Made by a program: the position numbers and the translations under genes
Shown here: one piece after another, positions 22,052-31,213 of the stretch
Layout: every line of letters begins with the position of its first letter
How positions within the stretch are numbered: position 1 is the first letter of the stretch
Source: Zelonia costaricensis
Lineage: Eukaryota > Euglenozoa > Kinetoplastea > Trypanosomatida > Trypanosomatidae
NCBI GenBank assembly: GCA_030849075.1
Contig: JASAOO010003499.1
Span: 16,047-80,046 of the forward strand
Length of the DNA: 64,000 nucleotides
Reading direction: 5' to 3'
The notes under the pieces: generated by a model
What the model was told of the DNA's origin: nothing
The model's input: only the letters and a program-made list of their open reading frames with translations
The model's database searches: none

Positions 22052-22430
22052 TCGCCGGAAGGTTTTGCACACGCTGAGCGGTGCGCAGCTGACAGCATCA
22101 AGACCCCGGGAACAAGACTGTTTTTGCTGTCGCGACCATGGCGCTATCTACTCAGAGACTCCCGGACAAACACACCAGGGGGTCGGCAAACATGAACTAA
22201 AGCACATCTTGTCCATCTTCAAGCAAAAACCAGCATTCGGTTTCCCGCTTTGCCAGGGAAAGCCGCAAGTGGACGCCCTCCGTCGCTTCAGGAGGCAGGG
22301 CAGAGTTCCTCAGCTTGGAAACCGCCTCCCACTTTTGCTCTTTCTGTCGAACCACATTGAACTTTGGCATTTTTGCAACGAATAGTACACTACACCAGCT
22401 CCACCGCAACAAGCCCCACAGGAGAAAAAA

Positions 22431-23246
22431 ATGTGCGCGGCTTTGAGTCCTGCCCACTACCAGCTCCGCACCAAAATCCTCGCGGAGGCCGCAAAGCACG
22501 TCCGGGAAACTGGCTTCACGAATGCCGCGCTGTCCGCGGCGCTTGGGTCCTTCGACCACGCAGAGGCAGACGATAGCACGCTCTCACACATTTTCAGTCG
22601 GGGCTTTCCCATCGCCTTGGTTGAGCACATTGTGCGGACAACAAATTCACAAGTGCAGCGCCACCTAGAAGCGACCTACAGCAAGGAAGCCATTTTGTCC
22701 TCTATCGATTCCAACATGGACGCCTTTGTGCACGACCGGCTGCTTTTGCCCACGGAAAAGACAGTTGCAGAGGAAGCGGTGCTCGCGAAGGTGCGTCTGA
22801 TGCAGCCTTTGGCAAATCACTGGCCGAACGCCGTTGCGCTGGAGTACCTCCCGTCTAACTTGCCCTACACAGTCATGAACTTGGCGGAGTTTATCGACAC
22901 CACCGCCTTCTACATGGAGCGCGTCACGACACTCCGCGAGCTGCTTGAGCCTGCGCGGCGGATGCTGCAGTCCAAGGCGATGGCGTCGCACATCCGCTAC
23001 ACCGACGCCGGTGCCGCCACCGAAGACTCCCCCACTGCGGCCATGTTGAGAGGGTTTATTCAGGGCATCCCGCTGTCCTCGGGGCCGCACGCTGGCGACG
23101 GCAGCTTCAACCTCAGCTGGTACTCCAAACGAGCTCGCCTCGCTGTCTTGTACGGCGCAGCAACCACGTCCTTGCTCGGTGATGTGTCGCGAAACGCCGC
23201 CGAAACGCGTGCCCTCACGAAAGCTGCTGTGAACAACTTTTTCTGA
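22431..23246 (+). CDS. COQ9: COQ9-like (ubiquinone biosynthesis) protein
   Basis: Predicted 271 residues and the first gene of the plus-strand polycistron. The N-terminus (TKILAEAAKHVRETGFTNAA) fits the TetR-like first helices of COQ9-family proteins. The C-terminus, LSWYSKRARLAVLYGAATT followed by LLGDVSRNAAET, matches the family pattern W-Y-x-K-R-x-x-L-x-x-x-Y ending in D-x-S. COQ9 is a mitochondrial lipid-binding partner of COQ7 in coenzyme Q hydroxylation. No obvious amphipathic arginine-rich presequence is visible after the ATG; whether import uses an internal signal is unknown. The assignment rests on recalled family patterns. Confidence 0.7.
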   Translation: MCAALSPAHYQLRTKILAEAAKHVRETGFTNAALSAALGSFDHAEADDSTLSHIFSRGFPIALVEHIVRTTNSQVQRHLEATYSKEAILSSIDSNMDAFVHDRLLLPTEKTVAEEAVLAKVRLMQPLANHWPNAVALEYLPSNLPYTVMNLAEFIDTTAFYMERVTTLRELLEPARRMLQSKAMASHIRYTDAGAATEDSPTAAMLRGFIQGIPLSSGPHAGDGSFNLSWYSKRARLAVLYGAATTSLLGDVSRNAAETRALTKAAVNNFF

Positions 23247-23687
23247 CCCGCTGGAGTTAAAACCAGCCGGCGCTGCTCTGCGCTAGTGCGAATCTCCCGC
23301 GACACCAACGGTACGCAGCGCCTCGGACGCCTCAAAGCCCCAAAAAAGAAATTCAAAAAACCGGTAATGTCGCAGAACCGCCAGGTGGGTGCTCTTCTTG
23401 CTGCAAGTCGGACCAAGTGTCTGCGAAAAAAAAGAAGAAGAGAAATGCAGGAGCGGAAGACATTTTGCACACGCATGACGCACTCTCACTTGCCGAGTGA
23501 CAGTGGACGGGCTGGAATGTACACTTCGCGAAGACCGTCGCTGCGACGTGCTGGGCTTTCCAGTCCGATTTCGCTTTTTGTTAGTCTCAACTTTCTCAGG
23601 CTCTCTCTACCTCTTCCGTACCTGTTTTCTCTCTTTGGATTTGCCTTTTCAAATTTCGAATCCTCGCAGCTGTGGCGGCTCCGCGCG
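23247..23687. other. Intergenic region, COQ9-like to SET/MYND gene
   Basis: A short gap with A-rich runs near the COQ9-like stop and a strong CT-rich tract at about 23575-23650 that serves the next gene. No gene was seen. Confidence 0.7.
23575..23669 (+). promoter_or_regulatory. Candidate spliced-leader acceptor for SET/MYND gene
   Basis: A long pyrimidine-rich tract (23575-23650) is followed by CGCAG ending at 23669, giving an 18-base leader before the ATG at 23688. An open frame continues upstream through the tract, but its residues are tract-derived Leu/Ser/Phe. Confidence 0.5.
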
Positions 23688-24803
23688 ATGATACGCTGCG
23701 AATACGTTGCTGACCGTGGCCGGTTCGTTGTCGCAGCAACTGACATCGCGGCCGGGAGTCTCATTTTCAAAGAGGACGCTTATTGTGTCGCGCAGCGCGT
23801 CGTCGATGCCAAGCACCCGCGCTGTGTTTACTGCTGCGGTGACGCGCGCAACCCGCACAGCACGTGCAAGCGCTGTGGGAGCGCGTACTGCAGCGAAGCA
23901 TGCGCGGCTCATCACTCCCCATCACACGCTGACACGGGCGAGTGCTGTGCGACCATTCTAGCAAAAGCGGCAAAGGGCATCGTACCGGAGGAAGACATGG
24001 ACACGTTTGAGATGCTGTGCCTCATTCTTGCAAAGTGCGCCTCTGAGGGAAATGCAGGTCGCCTTCGCCGCACCGCACCGCCTGCGAGCGCAGGCGCGTT
24101 TGAGACCGTTGGCTTCGGGCAGGAGTGTGCGAGCCCGTTGGAGTTTCTTAACACCGGCGCCAGCCCTGCACATGTTTTCGAGCCGACTTACGACCACATT
24201 GAGTGTCTTGGAACAAACACGCGCGCCACCAACGAAGAAATTGTGCAAGACTTCTCTACGCTGTTCGACCTTTTTGAAAAGGTGCTGCAGAAAAAGAAGT
24301 TCGTGCAGCGGGCCCGCTCGCTGGAGCATGTGGTTCCGTGCGATGTGAGCCGCGACACTTTTGTTGCCATTTGCAACGCGTTTCTGTGCAACGGTTTCGG
24401 CATCTGGAGCGCCGTGAATCAGCAGCTCGGCGTCGCACTGTACCCGCAAAGCTCGTACTTTAATCACAGCTGCGCGCCGAACATGGGCCGTCGAAACTGC
24501 ACAGGCAGCCGCGTCATCGAGTTCTTTGCGGCTCGTGACATTGAGGCGGGTGAGCCGCTGTGCATTTCTTACATCGATTTGAAGCTACCGGTAGCGGAGC
24601 GGAAATCAAAGCTGATGGCGACATACTCGTTCGAGTGCATGTGCATCCGGTGCGTTCCCGACGCAGACTACATCACTGCCAACACCGTGTGCGGCGGGTG
24701 CGTCCCGGCGCTCTGTGGTGGATGCATTTCAAAGGTCATGCAGCCTTTGGGTAAAGGCTTATATGTCTGTCCCTCCTGCAATCAAACACAAGAGGCGTCG
24801 TAA
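23688..24803 (+). CDS. SET and MYND domain protein (SMYD-like)
   Basis: Predicted 371 residues. The SET N-part is RGRFVVAATDIAAGSLIFKE. A MYND-type zinc cluster follows with spacing C-x2-C...C-x2-C...C-x3-C...H...C in the segment CVYCC to TGEC (about residues 45-88). The SET core includes YFNHSCAPNMGRR, where the NHSC substrate/AdoMet signature is intact, then AARDIEAGEPLCISYIDL with the catalytic-type Tyr. A Cys-rich post-SET region (FECMCIRC, then CGGC...C) follows. SMYD enzymes methylate lysines on histones or cytosolic proteins; the substrate here is unknown. The start was chosen at 23688 because the upstream extension of the frame lies across the pyrimidine tract. Confidence 0.88.
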   Translation: MIRCEYVADRGRFVVAATDIAAGSLIFKEDAYCVAQRVVDAKHPRCVYCCGDARNPHSTCKRCGSAYCSEACAAHHSPSHADTGECCATILAKAAKGIVPEEDMDTFEMLCLILAKCASEGNAGRLRRTAPPASAGAFETVGFGQECASPLEFLNTGASPAHVFEPTYDHIECLGTNTRATNEEIVQDFSTLFDLFEKVLQKKKFVQRARSLEHVVPCDVSRDTFVAICNAFLCNGFGIWSAVNQQLGVALYPQSSYFNHSCAPNMGRRNCTGSRVIEFFAARDIEAGEPLCISYIDLKLPVAERKSKLMATYSFECMCIRCVPDADYITANTVCGGCVPALCGGCISKVMQPLGKGLYVCPSCNQTQEAS

Positions 24804-25448
24804 ACTCGCGCAAACGCGTTGCGCTCAAAGAAATTCACGTTTGAAAGTTGTTTGCGTTTTGGTGTGTCCAGCACTTCAAGCGCTTAAGAATAATATGGGC
24901 TGGCGCTCTCTTTCGTGCTTCGTTTTTGAGAGGGATACGAAGCAGGCTGAAGAAGACGCGTCGAAAGGCCCGCAACTCTGCTCGTCATTTTTTTTCGCTC
25001 TCTCTTAGCCGCAGTGACTGACACAGGAATTCTGGGGTGAAAGCCGCAAAACTCGAAATTGCAAATCACGACGAAAGTCGACAGTCGGAGAGCGAAAGAA
25101 TAAAAAAAAAAGAGTCAACGGAAGTCTTCAGTGGGCTTCTCAGCTGCCTTCGCCGCAGCTGCGCTGTGGAGTGTGGCGTTCTGTTCGAGAAGGCGTGATC
25201 CTGCTAGCAATGCCGGTTCACATGCTTTCTATCTTGGGCACCATTTGCGGCCTGTTTAAGCTCTTATACGCCAGCACTCTGTTTTTCCCACTTCACGCTT
25301 TCTGCCCCGTTTGTTTCTTTCCACACGCGTTGCGTCCTGCGCAGCGCTATCCGAGAACAAAAAGAGCGCGTCTATTCGCGCGCTACCTGCTTCGTCTCGC
25401 ACATTACATCGATTTAGCATCCTCAGCTGAAAAAAAAAAAGAGACGAA
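24804..25448. other. Intergenic region, SET/MYND to membrane-protein gene
   Basis: No gene. A short frame running into the next ATG (25171-25452) starts with GTG and looks like leader sequence. The pyrimidine-rich stretch at about 25300-25342 followed by AG at 25343-25344 is a possible splice acceptor, and an A10 run lies just before the ATG. Confidence 0.6.
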
Positions 25449-26072
25449 ATGAACTTTTTCTTACTGCCGGAGACAGACTCGTTCTTCGAGGTGCTGCTGC
25501 GGCCGACGTTCGCCGTGTCGTTTAGTGTCATGGCGTCGTTCATGATCCTGACAAGCTACATCATGGAGAAGTCAGTGATCGAGCAGAGCAGTGCGCCGGC
25601 GGTTCTGGTGAGCAAGGACCTCGCTGTGAACGTTATCACCTTCGCGCTCTTTGTTGCCGGCATCACATTTGCCGGCAGCACGCAGATTACACGCACCATT
25701 GCGCTTGGCCAGAGCCCACCCATGAAGCTCGCAACGCTACGCGCGCTGCCGTGGCCGCTGTCCGCCATGTGCGGCGCGCAGGGCGACCGCAAGCTTGCGC
25801 CGTTTCTGCTCTACACGGCAGTTTTTCCAGGTGCCCTGGTGATTGCTCTCTTGCACATCGCGAGCCTCTGTGCAAACGGGTTCACCAACGCGCTGCATTG
25901 GCAGATGCCGCTGAAAAGGTATCTGGCATGGACAATGCTGTGGCGCCTCGCCGTCACTGCGGGCGTTTTCACCGCAAATTATTTGGCTGCCCACAACCCG
26001 ACGCAGTCGGTGCTGACGCCAAGCCAAGACAGCGACGCGGAGCCACCCGCTGCGACGCGGAAGAACGACTGA
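25449..26072 (+). CDS. Four-helix membrane protein of unknown function
   Basis: Predicted 207 residues; not recognised. Hydrophobic segments are at about residues 17-36, 57-79, 117-139 and 157-180, suggesting a four-pass integral membrane protein. A polar loop lies between the second and third (TRTIALGQSPPMKLATLRAL). The C-terminal tail is hydrophilic and Asp/Glu/Pro-rich. No signal peptide distinct from helix one is seen. Codon use resembles the neighbouring, less GC-rich genes. It is likely a conserved kinetoplastid protein, because the open frame is well formed and sits in a regular polycistron slot, but no function can be given. Confidence 0.8.
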   Translation: MNFFLLPETDSFFEVLLRPTFAVSFSVMASFMILTSYIMEKSVIEQSSAPAVLVSKDLAVNVITFALFVAGITFAGSTQITRTIALGQSPPMKLATLRALPWPLSAMCGAQGDRKLAPFLLYTAVFPGALVIALLHIASLCANGFTNALHWQMPLKRYLAWTMLWRLAVTAGVFTANYLAAHNPTQSVLTPSQDSDAEPPAATRKND

Positions 26073-26863
26073 GGCTTTTCCCCTCGGGCTCACTTCCCTC
26101 TCCCTGCACTACGACGGCCGACAGAGGCATGTGTAGTGCGGTGCCAGCATTTCGCACCTGCCGCGAGAGAATTACTGCCGCGCCGTGCCGCGATCTTTTC
26201 ATTTGCCGCTGACCGCTTTTGTGTTTCTTTGCTTTCCACCAGCGGGCTGGTACGCGACTGAAAATGGCTAGCCATATCCCCTGCCACCATTTTCTCTTCA
26301 CCCGACGCACCCGAGTGGATCGGAAAAGCACTGACACGACAGAAAAACACAAACGAAGGGGCGAGCAGGCACGCATAACAGTGGTCAGTCGTTGAAACAG
26401 AAAAAAAGTAGCGTGCTAACAACTGCTCGTGAAATGGAGTCAGCGGCGTGGGTTCGATGTCTGCGCGGCGGCGACACCCAGTTTCGTCTGGCTGCGGTTT
26501 TCCGCCTCACCTAGCAGCCGCCAGCTCTCTAGTGTTTTCAGAGAGAAACACAACTGCGATGAATACTAGCCGCTTGAGGGCGTCTCAGCTTCATGTGCCG
26601 GCACTGTTTCTCCGCTGTCCTTTTCTCCTCCCTCCCTCCCTCCCGCAACCGTCGTTTGGTGCAACACCAACGCTGTGCTGCGAACCGCGTCCGGCCTCCG
26701 ACACAACTGTGATTCTTGTCGCCACAGTTCACTCCTCATCCAGTCTTTGCCACCGCTACGTTTTGTACTACAGCGCCTCCTTGCCGCTCACTTTCAAGTA
26801 GCCCTCTACCGTGTGTGCTCTTTTCTCCTTACTGTATCGATTCGATTGACGCCAGTCGGAACC
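26073..26863. other. Intergenic region, membrane protein to VTC1-like gene
   Basis: Non-coding by appearance. It contains CT-rich stretches (26620-26645 and 26800-26835) before the VTC1-like gene, with AG at 26853-26854 as a candidate acceptor. The open frame upstream of the VTC1 ATG is leader-derived. Confidence 0.65.
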
Positions 26864-27406
26864 ATGGACGCCACGAACCGCGGCCTTTCCTACCTCTGCT
26901 GCGTCGGCGGCTCCCTCAAGCCGTGGGCCGAGGGTCAGGATGAGGGCGACGACAAGTACGAGAGCCTCCAGGGCCCGGGTGGCCGCAACCTGACCGGCTC
27001 CGTCAACGACAAGCGCATCTGCGTGCCGCAGAAGATTGACCCGAAGACGTTTTTTGCGAACGAGCGTACGTTCCTGAAGTGGCTGTCCATCTCTGTCATG
27101 GTCGGCCTGATGTCGCTGACGCTGCTGAACTTTGGCGACTCCACGAGCAACGGTGCGGAGCTGGCCGGTCTTGTGCTGCTGCCCGTCTCGCTCGTCTTCA
27201 TGGTGTACTCGCTCTTCATTTTCCGCGACCGTGCCAACAAGATTTACATGCGTGAGCCGATGCGCTACGACGACACGCGCGGCCCCACGATGCTCGTGCT
27301 TGTGCTCGGTTCCGCCTTGGTGCTGGCCACGATCTTCTCGCTCCAGCGCCAGTACTCGCAGACCGTCGTCTCCTCCTTCTCGGAGTCGGCGCGCTTCTCG
27401 CAATAA
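26864..27406 (+). CDS. VTC1: Vacuolar transporter chaperone 1-like protein
   Basis: Predicted 180 residues with a DUF202/VTC1 domain. The hallmark KIDPKTFFANERTFLKWL (residues 57-74) precedes three transmembrane helices at about 72-90, 100-120 and 142-160; basic residues flank the helices (RDRANK at 121-126). VTC1 is the membrane subunit of the VTC complex, which makes polyphosphate with VTC4 and moves it into acidocalcisomes; in trypanosomatids the complex is VTC1 plus VTC4. No SPX or catalytic tunnel domain is present, as expected for VTC1. The ~50-residue N-terminal extension (Cys12-Cys13, then acidic) is longer than in the ~129-residue yeast protein. The ATG at 26864 was chosen over an upstream extension through leader sequence. 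Confidence 0.93.
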   Translation: MDATNRGLSYLCCVGGSLKPWAEGQDEGDDKYESLQGPGGRNLTGSVNDKRICVPQKIDPKTFFANERTFLKWLSISVMVGLMSLTLLNFGDSTSNGAELAGLVLLPVSLVFMVYSLFIFRDRANKIYMREPMRYDDTRGPTMLVLVLGSALVLATIFSLQRQYSQTVVSSFSESARFSQ

Positions 27407-29695
27407 GGACGCGACAAGCCGAGGAGTAAAAATGCGGTGGCAGGCAGCTGCCCACACGCACGTGCACCAACGTACACACACACACACAGGCTCCTCAGTG
27501 AGTTGAGCTCGCGCCACGGTGCAGGACAAACAGACAGTAATGCGCGCTCCCTTAGTTGCACGGGAACCCGCTCACTCCCACACCAGCGCACACGCTAGCG
27601 AATACAGGTCTTTTTCTCTCTCGTGTGTGTCTTTTTGGCACGTTTTCGTGGGGCACGCGCACTAGCACTGCTGCCTCACACGAAGAGAAGAGAAAAAAAG
27701 TGAATGAATGCGGAGAATTAATGCACCAGCGGAGCCGACCGAGGCCGATACGCACACCCAGAGGGGGAAAAAAGGGGGCCCAGCTGTACGCATCAAGACG
27801 GCAAAGCAATCAACGCAGCTGGCTGACTCCGCGTCGAGGTTGCCGAGCCGGTGGTCTGCTTGACGCCGCCTGTTTCAGCACCGACGCGAAGAGTCGAGAG
27901 CAGAGTGGTTTGTGCGCTGTTGCCAGGTGTTGCCGTGACGCGCAGCGCACCTCTGCGACGCTTGTGTGTTCTTCTGCGGTGCAGATTGGAGGCGACGGTG
28001 AGCTTCTGCTGCGTGCCAGTTGCCTTTCCCTCATTCGTCCCTGCGGCGCGTAACACGTCGCCGGCCCCGTCATTTTTGAGCTTGATCTCATTTCTTCTTC
28101 ATCTTTCTTCTTCTTCTTTTTTTCCATGAGGTCCCCAGCGGCAGCGGCGGAGGTTCGCAGCGCGCGGGGGCGGTGGCGGAAAGGAGGCCCCGCCGCTCGC
28201 TTGCGCCCCGTGCTCGGCCTCCCCCTCTTTCCACTTCTTTCTCCGGACATTCCTTTCGTTGACCTTTTTGCTTCGTTATGAGTGTATGAAACTTCCTCTT
28301 CTGTGAGTTCGTGTACGCACTCTCCCCCCCCCTAATCCCCCTCTTCGCCTCATGCCCATCATGAAGCTGTACCAACTCGAAAAGATGGGAGAGCGAACTG
28401 CGGAGGGACGGTGGTGATTCCTGCAGCGAAGAAGAGGGAACTGCACACGAGGCGGAAGAGAGAGACAGTAGTACCTCTTCTTTTTTGTTGTTGTTGTTTA
28501 CCTTTTCCTCTCCCTGGTGCAGCCTTTGGTAATTCTCCTCGTTGGCCCGTCCACTTGCACTGCACGCTGGTCTTTTTTTGTTTGCCTCTTGTATGTTTCC
28601 TTTTTGGCGGCGTTTCCTGAGGTGTTGTTTGGCTGGCAGGTAAAAGCGCACCGCGCAGGGTCGGTGGCGCGACTCCGGTTTTGTGTTGAGAGGACGAGTG
28701 TTCTCGTGGATTGTCTTGTGTTGGCTTCCTTTTTTACGAAGCTGAGAAAAGGGAAAGGCAGGCGGGCGGAACGTTCGCTGGGGCGGAGTAGGCACCACTC
28801 GTGCCGTGTAGGGCAGGCGGACCACCACTTGCGTCGGATGGCAAACAGTCTCACAGTGTGAGGTAAGCAGCCGACGGACACCCACACAAGGTTTCTCGCT
28901 TTTCTTATTTATCTTCCCTTCTCTCCCTTCCCGCGTCCTGTCCAGTGGCCGTTGTTCTCTTCTCTGTACGAAACCTGTACGCTAAGCGGTGGCCCGGGAA
29001 GCTGTGGCACTGCCGCAGAACAGAAAACGGCAAAGAGCGAAGAGACGCAAAAGCCTCTGCATCCGTCGCCTCCGTGCGTCCTCTGTGCCCCACACGCGCT
29101 CAACACGCGAGTGTGTTCTCGCAAGCCGTGGTGGGCAAAGAATGCTCGCACACCGTGCAGTGGGCGAGCTTACTTCAGTGGCACCGCCCTTCCTCCCGCC
29201 CGACCTTGTGTGCTGTTGCATGCACGTGTGTGTGTGTGTCCGAAAGGTTGGTCTGGGGCGTGCACATCGCGGCTCAAGAGCTCAGACCACATGGGCTGAG
29301 GACAATCGTGATGCCGTTCCACCGAGTCGCTCTCCACAAAACGGGGTTTCGCTCGTGGCGCTGCTAGGCCGAGTACACACACGCACTCCTCTGTTCCTCG
29401 TCTCTCCTCCCAACCTCAACACCCTGCCCACTTCCTTGGCTCTCCTTCGCTATCCCACTCATCAAACCCGCCCTTCTCGACGTTCCCAGCTCTGGGCCCA
29501 TCAGTTTTCACATCCAGAGCCAGCAAGAGTGCGAAAAAAAGAGGGACAAGAGGGAGCTGCTACCTTGGCTGCACGTCGGCTGCCTGTCGCCTCTCCACGC
29601 CTCCCCCCCTCCCCCCGTGCTCAACCCGGTCGCGGACTGGGCCCTCTTCTCACCAGAGAGAGCTTGACGCGGTGCCTCTGCCTTTTCTCGTGACC
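27407..29695. other. Long intergenic region, VTC1-like to sulfotransferase-like gene
   Basis: About 2.3 kb without a supportable gene. It should hold a long VTC1 3' UTR and the next 5' flank. A short CA run is at about 27475-27488, T-runs occur near 28110-28125, and a strong C/T tract is at 29600-29617. Frames on both strands lack conserved-looking domains. Confidence 0.65.
29590..29656 (+). promoter_or_regulatory. Candidate spliced-leader acceptor for sulfotransferase-like gene
   Basis: A C/T-rich tract at 29590-29617 and a second at 29641-29651 are followed by CACCAG ending at 29656, giving a 39-base leader to the ATG. Confidence 0.45.
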
Positions 29696-31213
29696 ATGCT
29701 CGGTCTCAAGTCCATGTCGGGGGTGCGGGATGTGGCCCGTGGTGGGTCGTGGCCGATGCGGCTTCTCAACGCCGCCGCAACCCGCGCTGCGCCGGAGAGT
29801 TTCGAGTTCGAGGCGGTGGTGACAGACGCGTGCGCTGCGGCGAGCGTGGCCGTGCCGTCCGAGGCGGACCTCCCGCACGCCCGCTGGTGGAAGAAGCTGT
29901 GCCGTGCCTGCCGCGACAAGACGAGTACAACCAAGTACGGCAGCCAGCTCCTGCGCGCGCGGCTGACCAACGCGCTGGCGCAGCGGCTCGCCGTGGACGA
30001 GGCCTACCGGCTGAATGGCGGTGAAATTGCACAGGCAGGGGCGGTGGCGGACCCGATTCTCGTGATGGGGCTGCCCCGCTCGAACGGCCACATGGCCGCA
30101 CACACGCTGGCCCGGTCCGGCCTCTTCCTCACCCCGCGGCAGTGCGACACGCTCACGCCGTCGCTGCTTCTCGACGTCGAGCGCCGCGATGCTTTCCGGC
30201 GGCGATTTCGCGGCTTCGGCTACCTGCACCCCGACTTCCTCTGTGTGCGGGTGCCGCAGGTGGACGTGGTTGACGACGACCTCACCCTGCACCTCATGAC
30301 GCCACAGTCCTACGCGTGGGGGCTGCTGCACGGGCTGGACGATTACCTGCTCGAGTGCCTGGAGGAGGATCAGGAGCCGGTCTACATCGAGGTGCGCCGC
30401 GTCATGGAGTTGCTGCAGTGGTACCGCCGCTGCGGCCACTTCTCCGAGCCCGTCACACGCGAGTTCGAGCCTATCGACAACCAGATGGAGCTGCAGACGT
30501 ACGGCACCAAGAACACGCTTGTGCGTCCGCAGTGGCTGCTGTACAGCCCCTTCGCGATTCTCAGCTCCGACGCGGTCAACACCGTGTTTCCCCAAATGCG
30601 GGCGATTTGGGTGCACCGCGCGCTGAGCCAGTGCCTGCCGTCGCTGTGCTCCGCGCTGTGCCTGCACAACAGCCTGTACACCGGCAAGCCCCCGAGCGAC
30701 TCACAGCTCGCGTCGATGGGGGAGAAGGTGCTGGGCATCTTCGGCTCCGGCACCGAGTACGCGATCGCCTACTACGGCAAGTTTGACCAGCGCCGCATGG
30801 CGCACTGGTCGAACCGCGACGTGAAGCGGCACTCGACGCGGGTGGCGACCAAGACGCTGGACTACTTCGGCATCGAGCTGGACCGCTACCGCCGCATGCA
30901 GATGATCAGCGGGCAGACCGAGTACGTGTCCTTCTCGCGCCCCATGCACGACGCGCAGATGCCGTACTTCTGCCTGCACGAGGGCGTCATCGGCGACGTT
31001 TTCCAAGACTACATCTACCAGTTTGCCGAGTTCGCCTACGAGAAGAAGTTTGGAATCACCGTGAAGGAGTACATGCCGCTGGCCGCGCCGGCCGACGCTA
31101 TGGCGATGCGCGGGCTTGCTCACGGTTCCAGCGAGTCACGCACGGCCCCGGCTCTCGGAGCGGGCCAGCCCATGGTCGGCCACTTCCAGCAAGAGGACAA
31201 GGGCTTCCGATGA
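29696..31213 (+). CDS. Sulfotransferase-like protein with degenerate PAPS loop
   Basis: Predicted 505 residues. DPILVMGLPRSNGHMAAHTL fits the first strand and 5'-phosphosulfate loop of the sulfotransferase_3-type fold, normally PRSGTT; here it is PRSNGH at residues 127-132. Further on, TVFPQMRAIWVHRALSQCLP (~296-316) fits the 3'-phosphate-binding strand (usually FPDARFVWTHRDP), with Asp-Pro replaced by Ala-Leu. The C-terminal part is rich in aromatic and basic residues (DYFGIELDRYRRMQM). No signal peptide or membrane segment is clear. These changes make catalysis doubtful, so it may be a structural or altered-specificity relative. The longer frame starts with GTG at 29672; the ATG at 29696 is taken. 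The fold assignment is inference from motif order. Confidence 0.72.
   Translation: MLGLKSMSGVRDVARGGSWPMRLLNAAATRAAPESFEFEAVVTDACAAASVAVPSEADLPHARWWKKLCRACRDKTSTTKYGSQLLRARLTNALAQRLAVDEAYRLNGGEIAQAGAVADPILVMGLPRSNGHMAAHTLARSGLFLTPRQCDTLTPSLLLDVERRDAFRRRFRGFGYLHPDFLCVRVPQVDVVDDDLTLHLMTPQSYAWGLLHGLDDYLLECLEEDQEPVYIEVRRVMELLQWYRRCGHFSEPVTREFEPIDNQMELQTYGTKNTLVRPQWLLYSPFAILSSDAVNTVFPQMRAIWVHRALSQCLPSLCSALCLHNSLYTGKPPSDSQLASMGEKVLGIFGSGTEYAIAYYGKFDQRRMAHWSNRDVKRHSTRVATKTLDYFGIELDRYRRMQMISGQTEYVSFSRPMHDAQMPYFCLHEGVIGDVFQDYIYQFAEFAYEKKFGITVKEYMPLAAPADAMAMRGLAHGSSESRTAPALGAGQPMVGHFQQEDKGFR

Larger units (their letters stand above)
20629..22430. promoter_or_regulatory. Divergent strand-switch region (bidirectional transcription start)
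   Basis: It separates minus-strand genes on the left from plus-strand genes on the right, and contains no convincing gene. In trypanosomatids such divergent switch regions are where RNA polymerase II initiates both polycistrons, marked by acetylated and variant histones rather than sequence motifs. The sequence shows several T or A homopolymers (about 20985-21000, 21031-21041, 21073-21082) and two long C-runs (21879-21888 and 22041-22051). CA/TG microsatellites, common elsewhere in the window, are almost absent. The functional role is inferred from gene orientation only. Confidence 0.85.

Noticed and set aside
25171..25452. 93-codon plus-strand frame upstream of the four-helix membrane protein
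   Set aside because: It starts with GTG, and its stop overlaps the next ATG. It is more likely leader sequence, with at most a short upstream frame.
28088..28885. 265-codon minus-strand frame in the VTC1-sulfotransferase gap
   Set aside because: It is antisense to the polycistron and Lys/Arg/Ser low complexity from T-runs on the other strand.
29672..29695. Upstream GTG start for the sulfotransferase-like gene
   Set aside because: Nuclear genes of these organisms start at ATG; the in-frame ATG at 29696 follows the splice-acceptor-like site.
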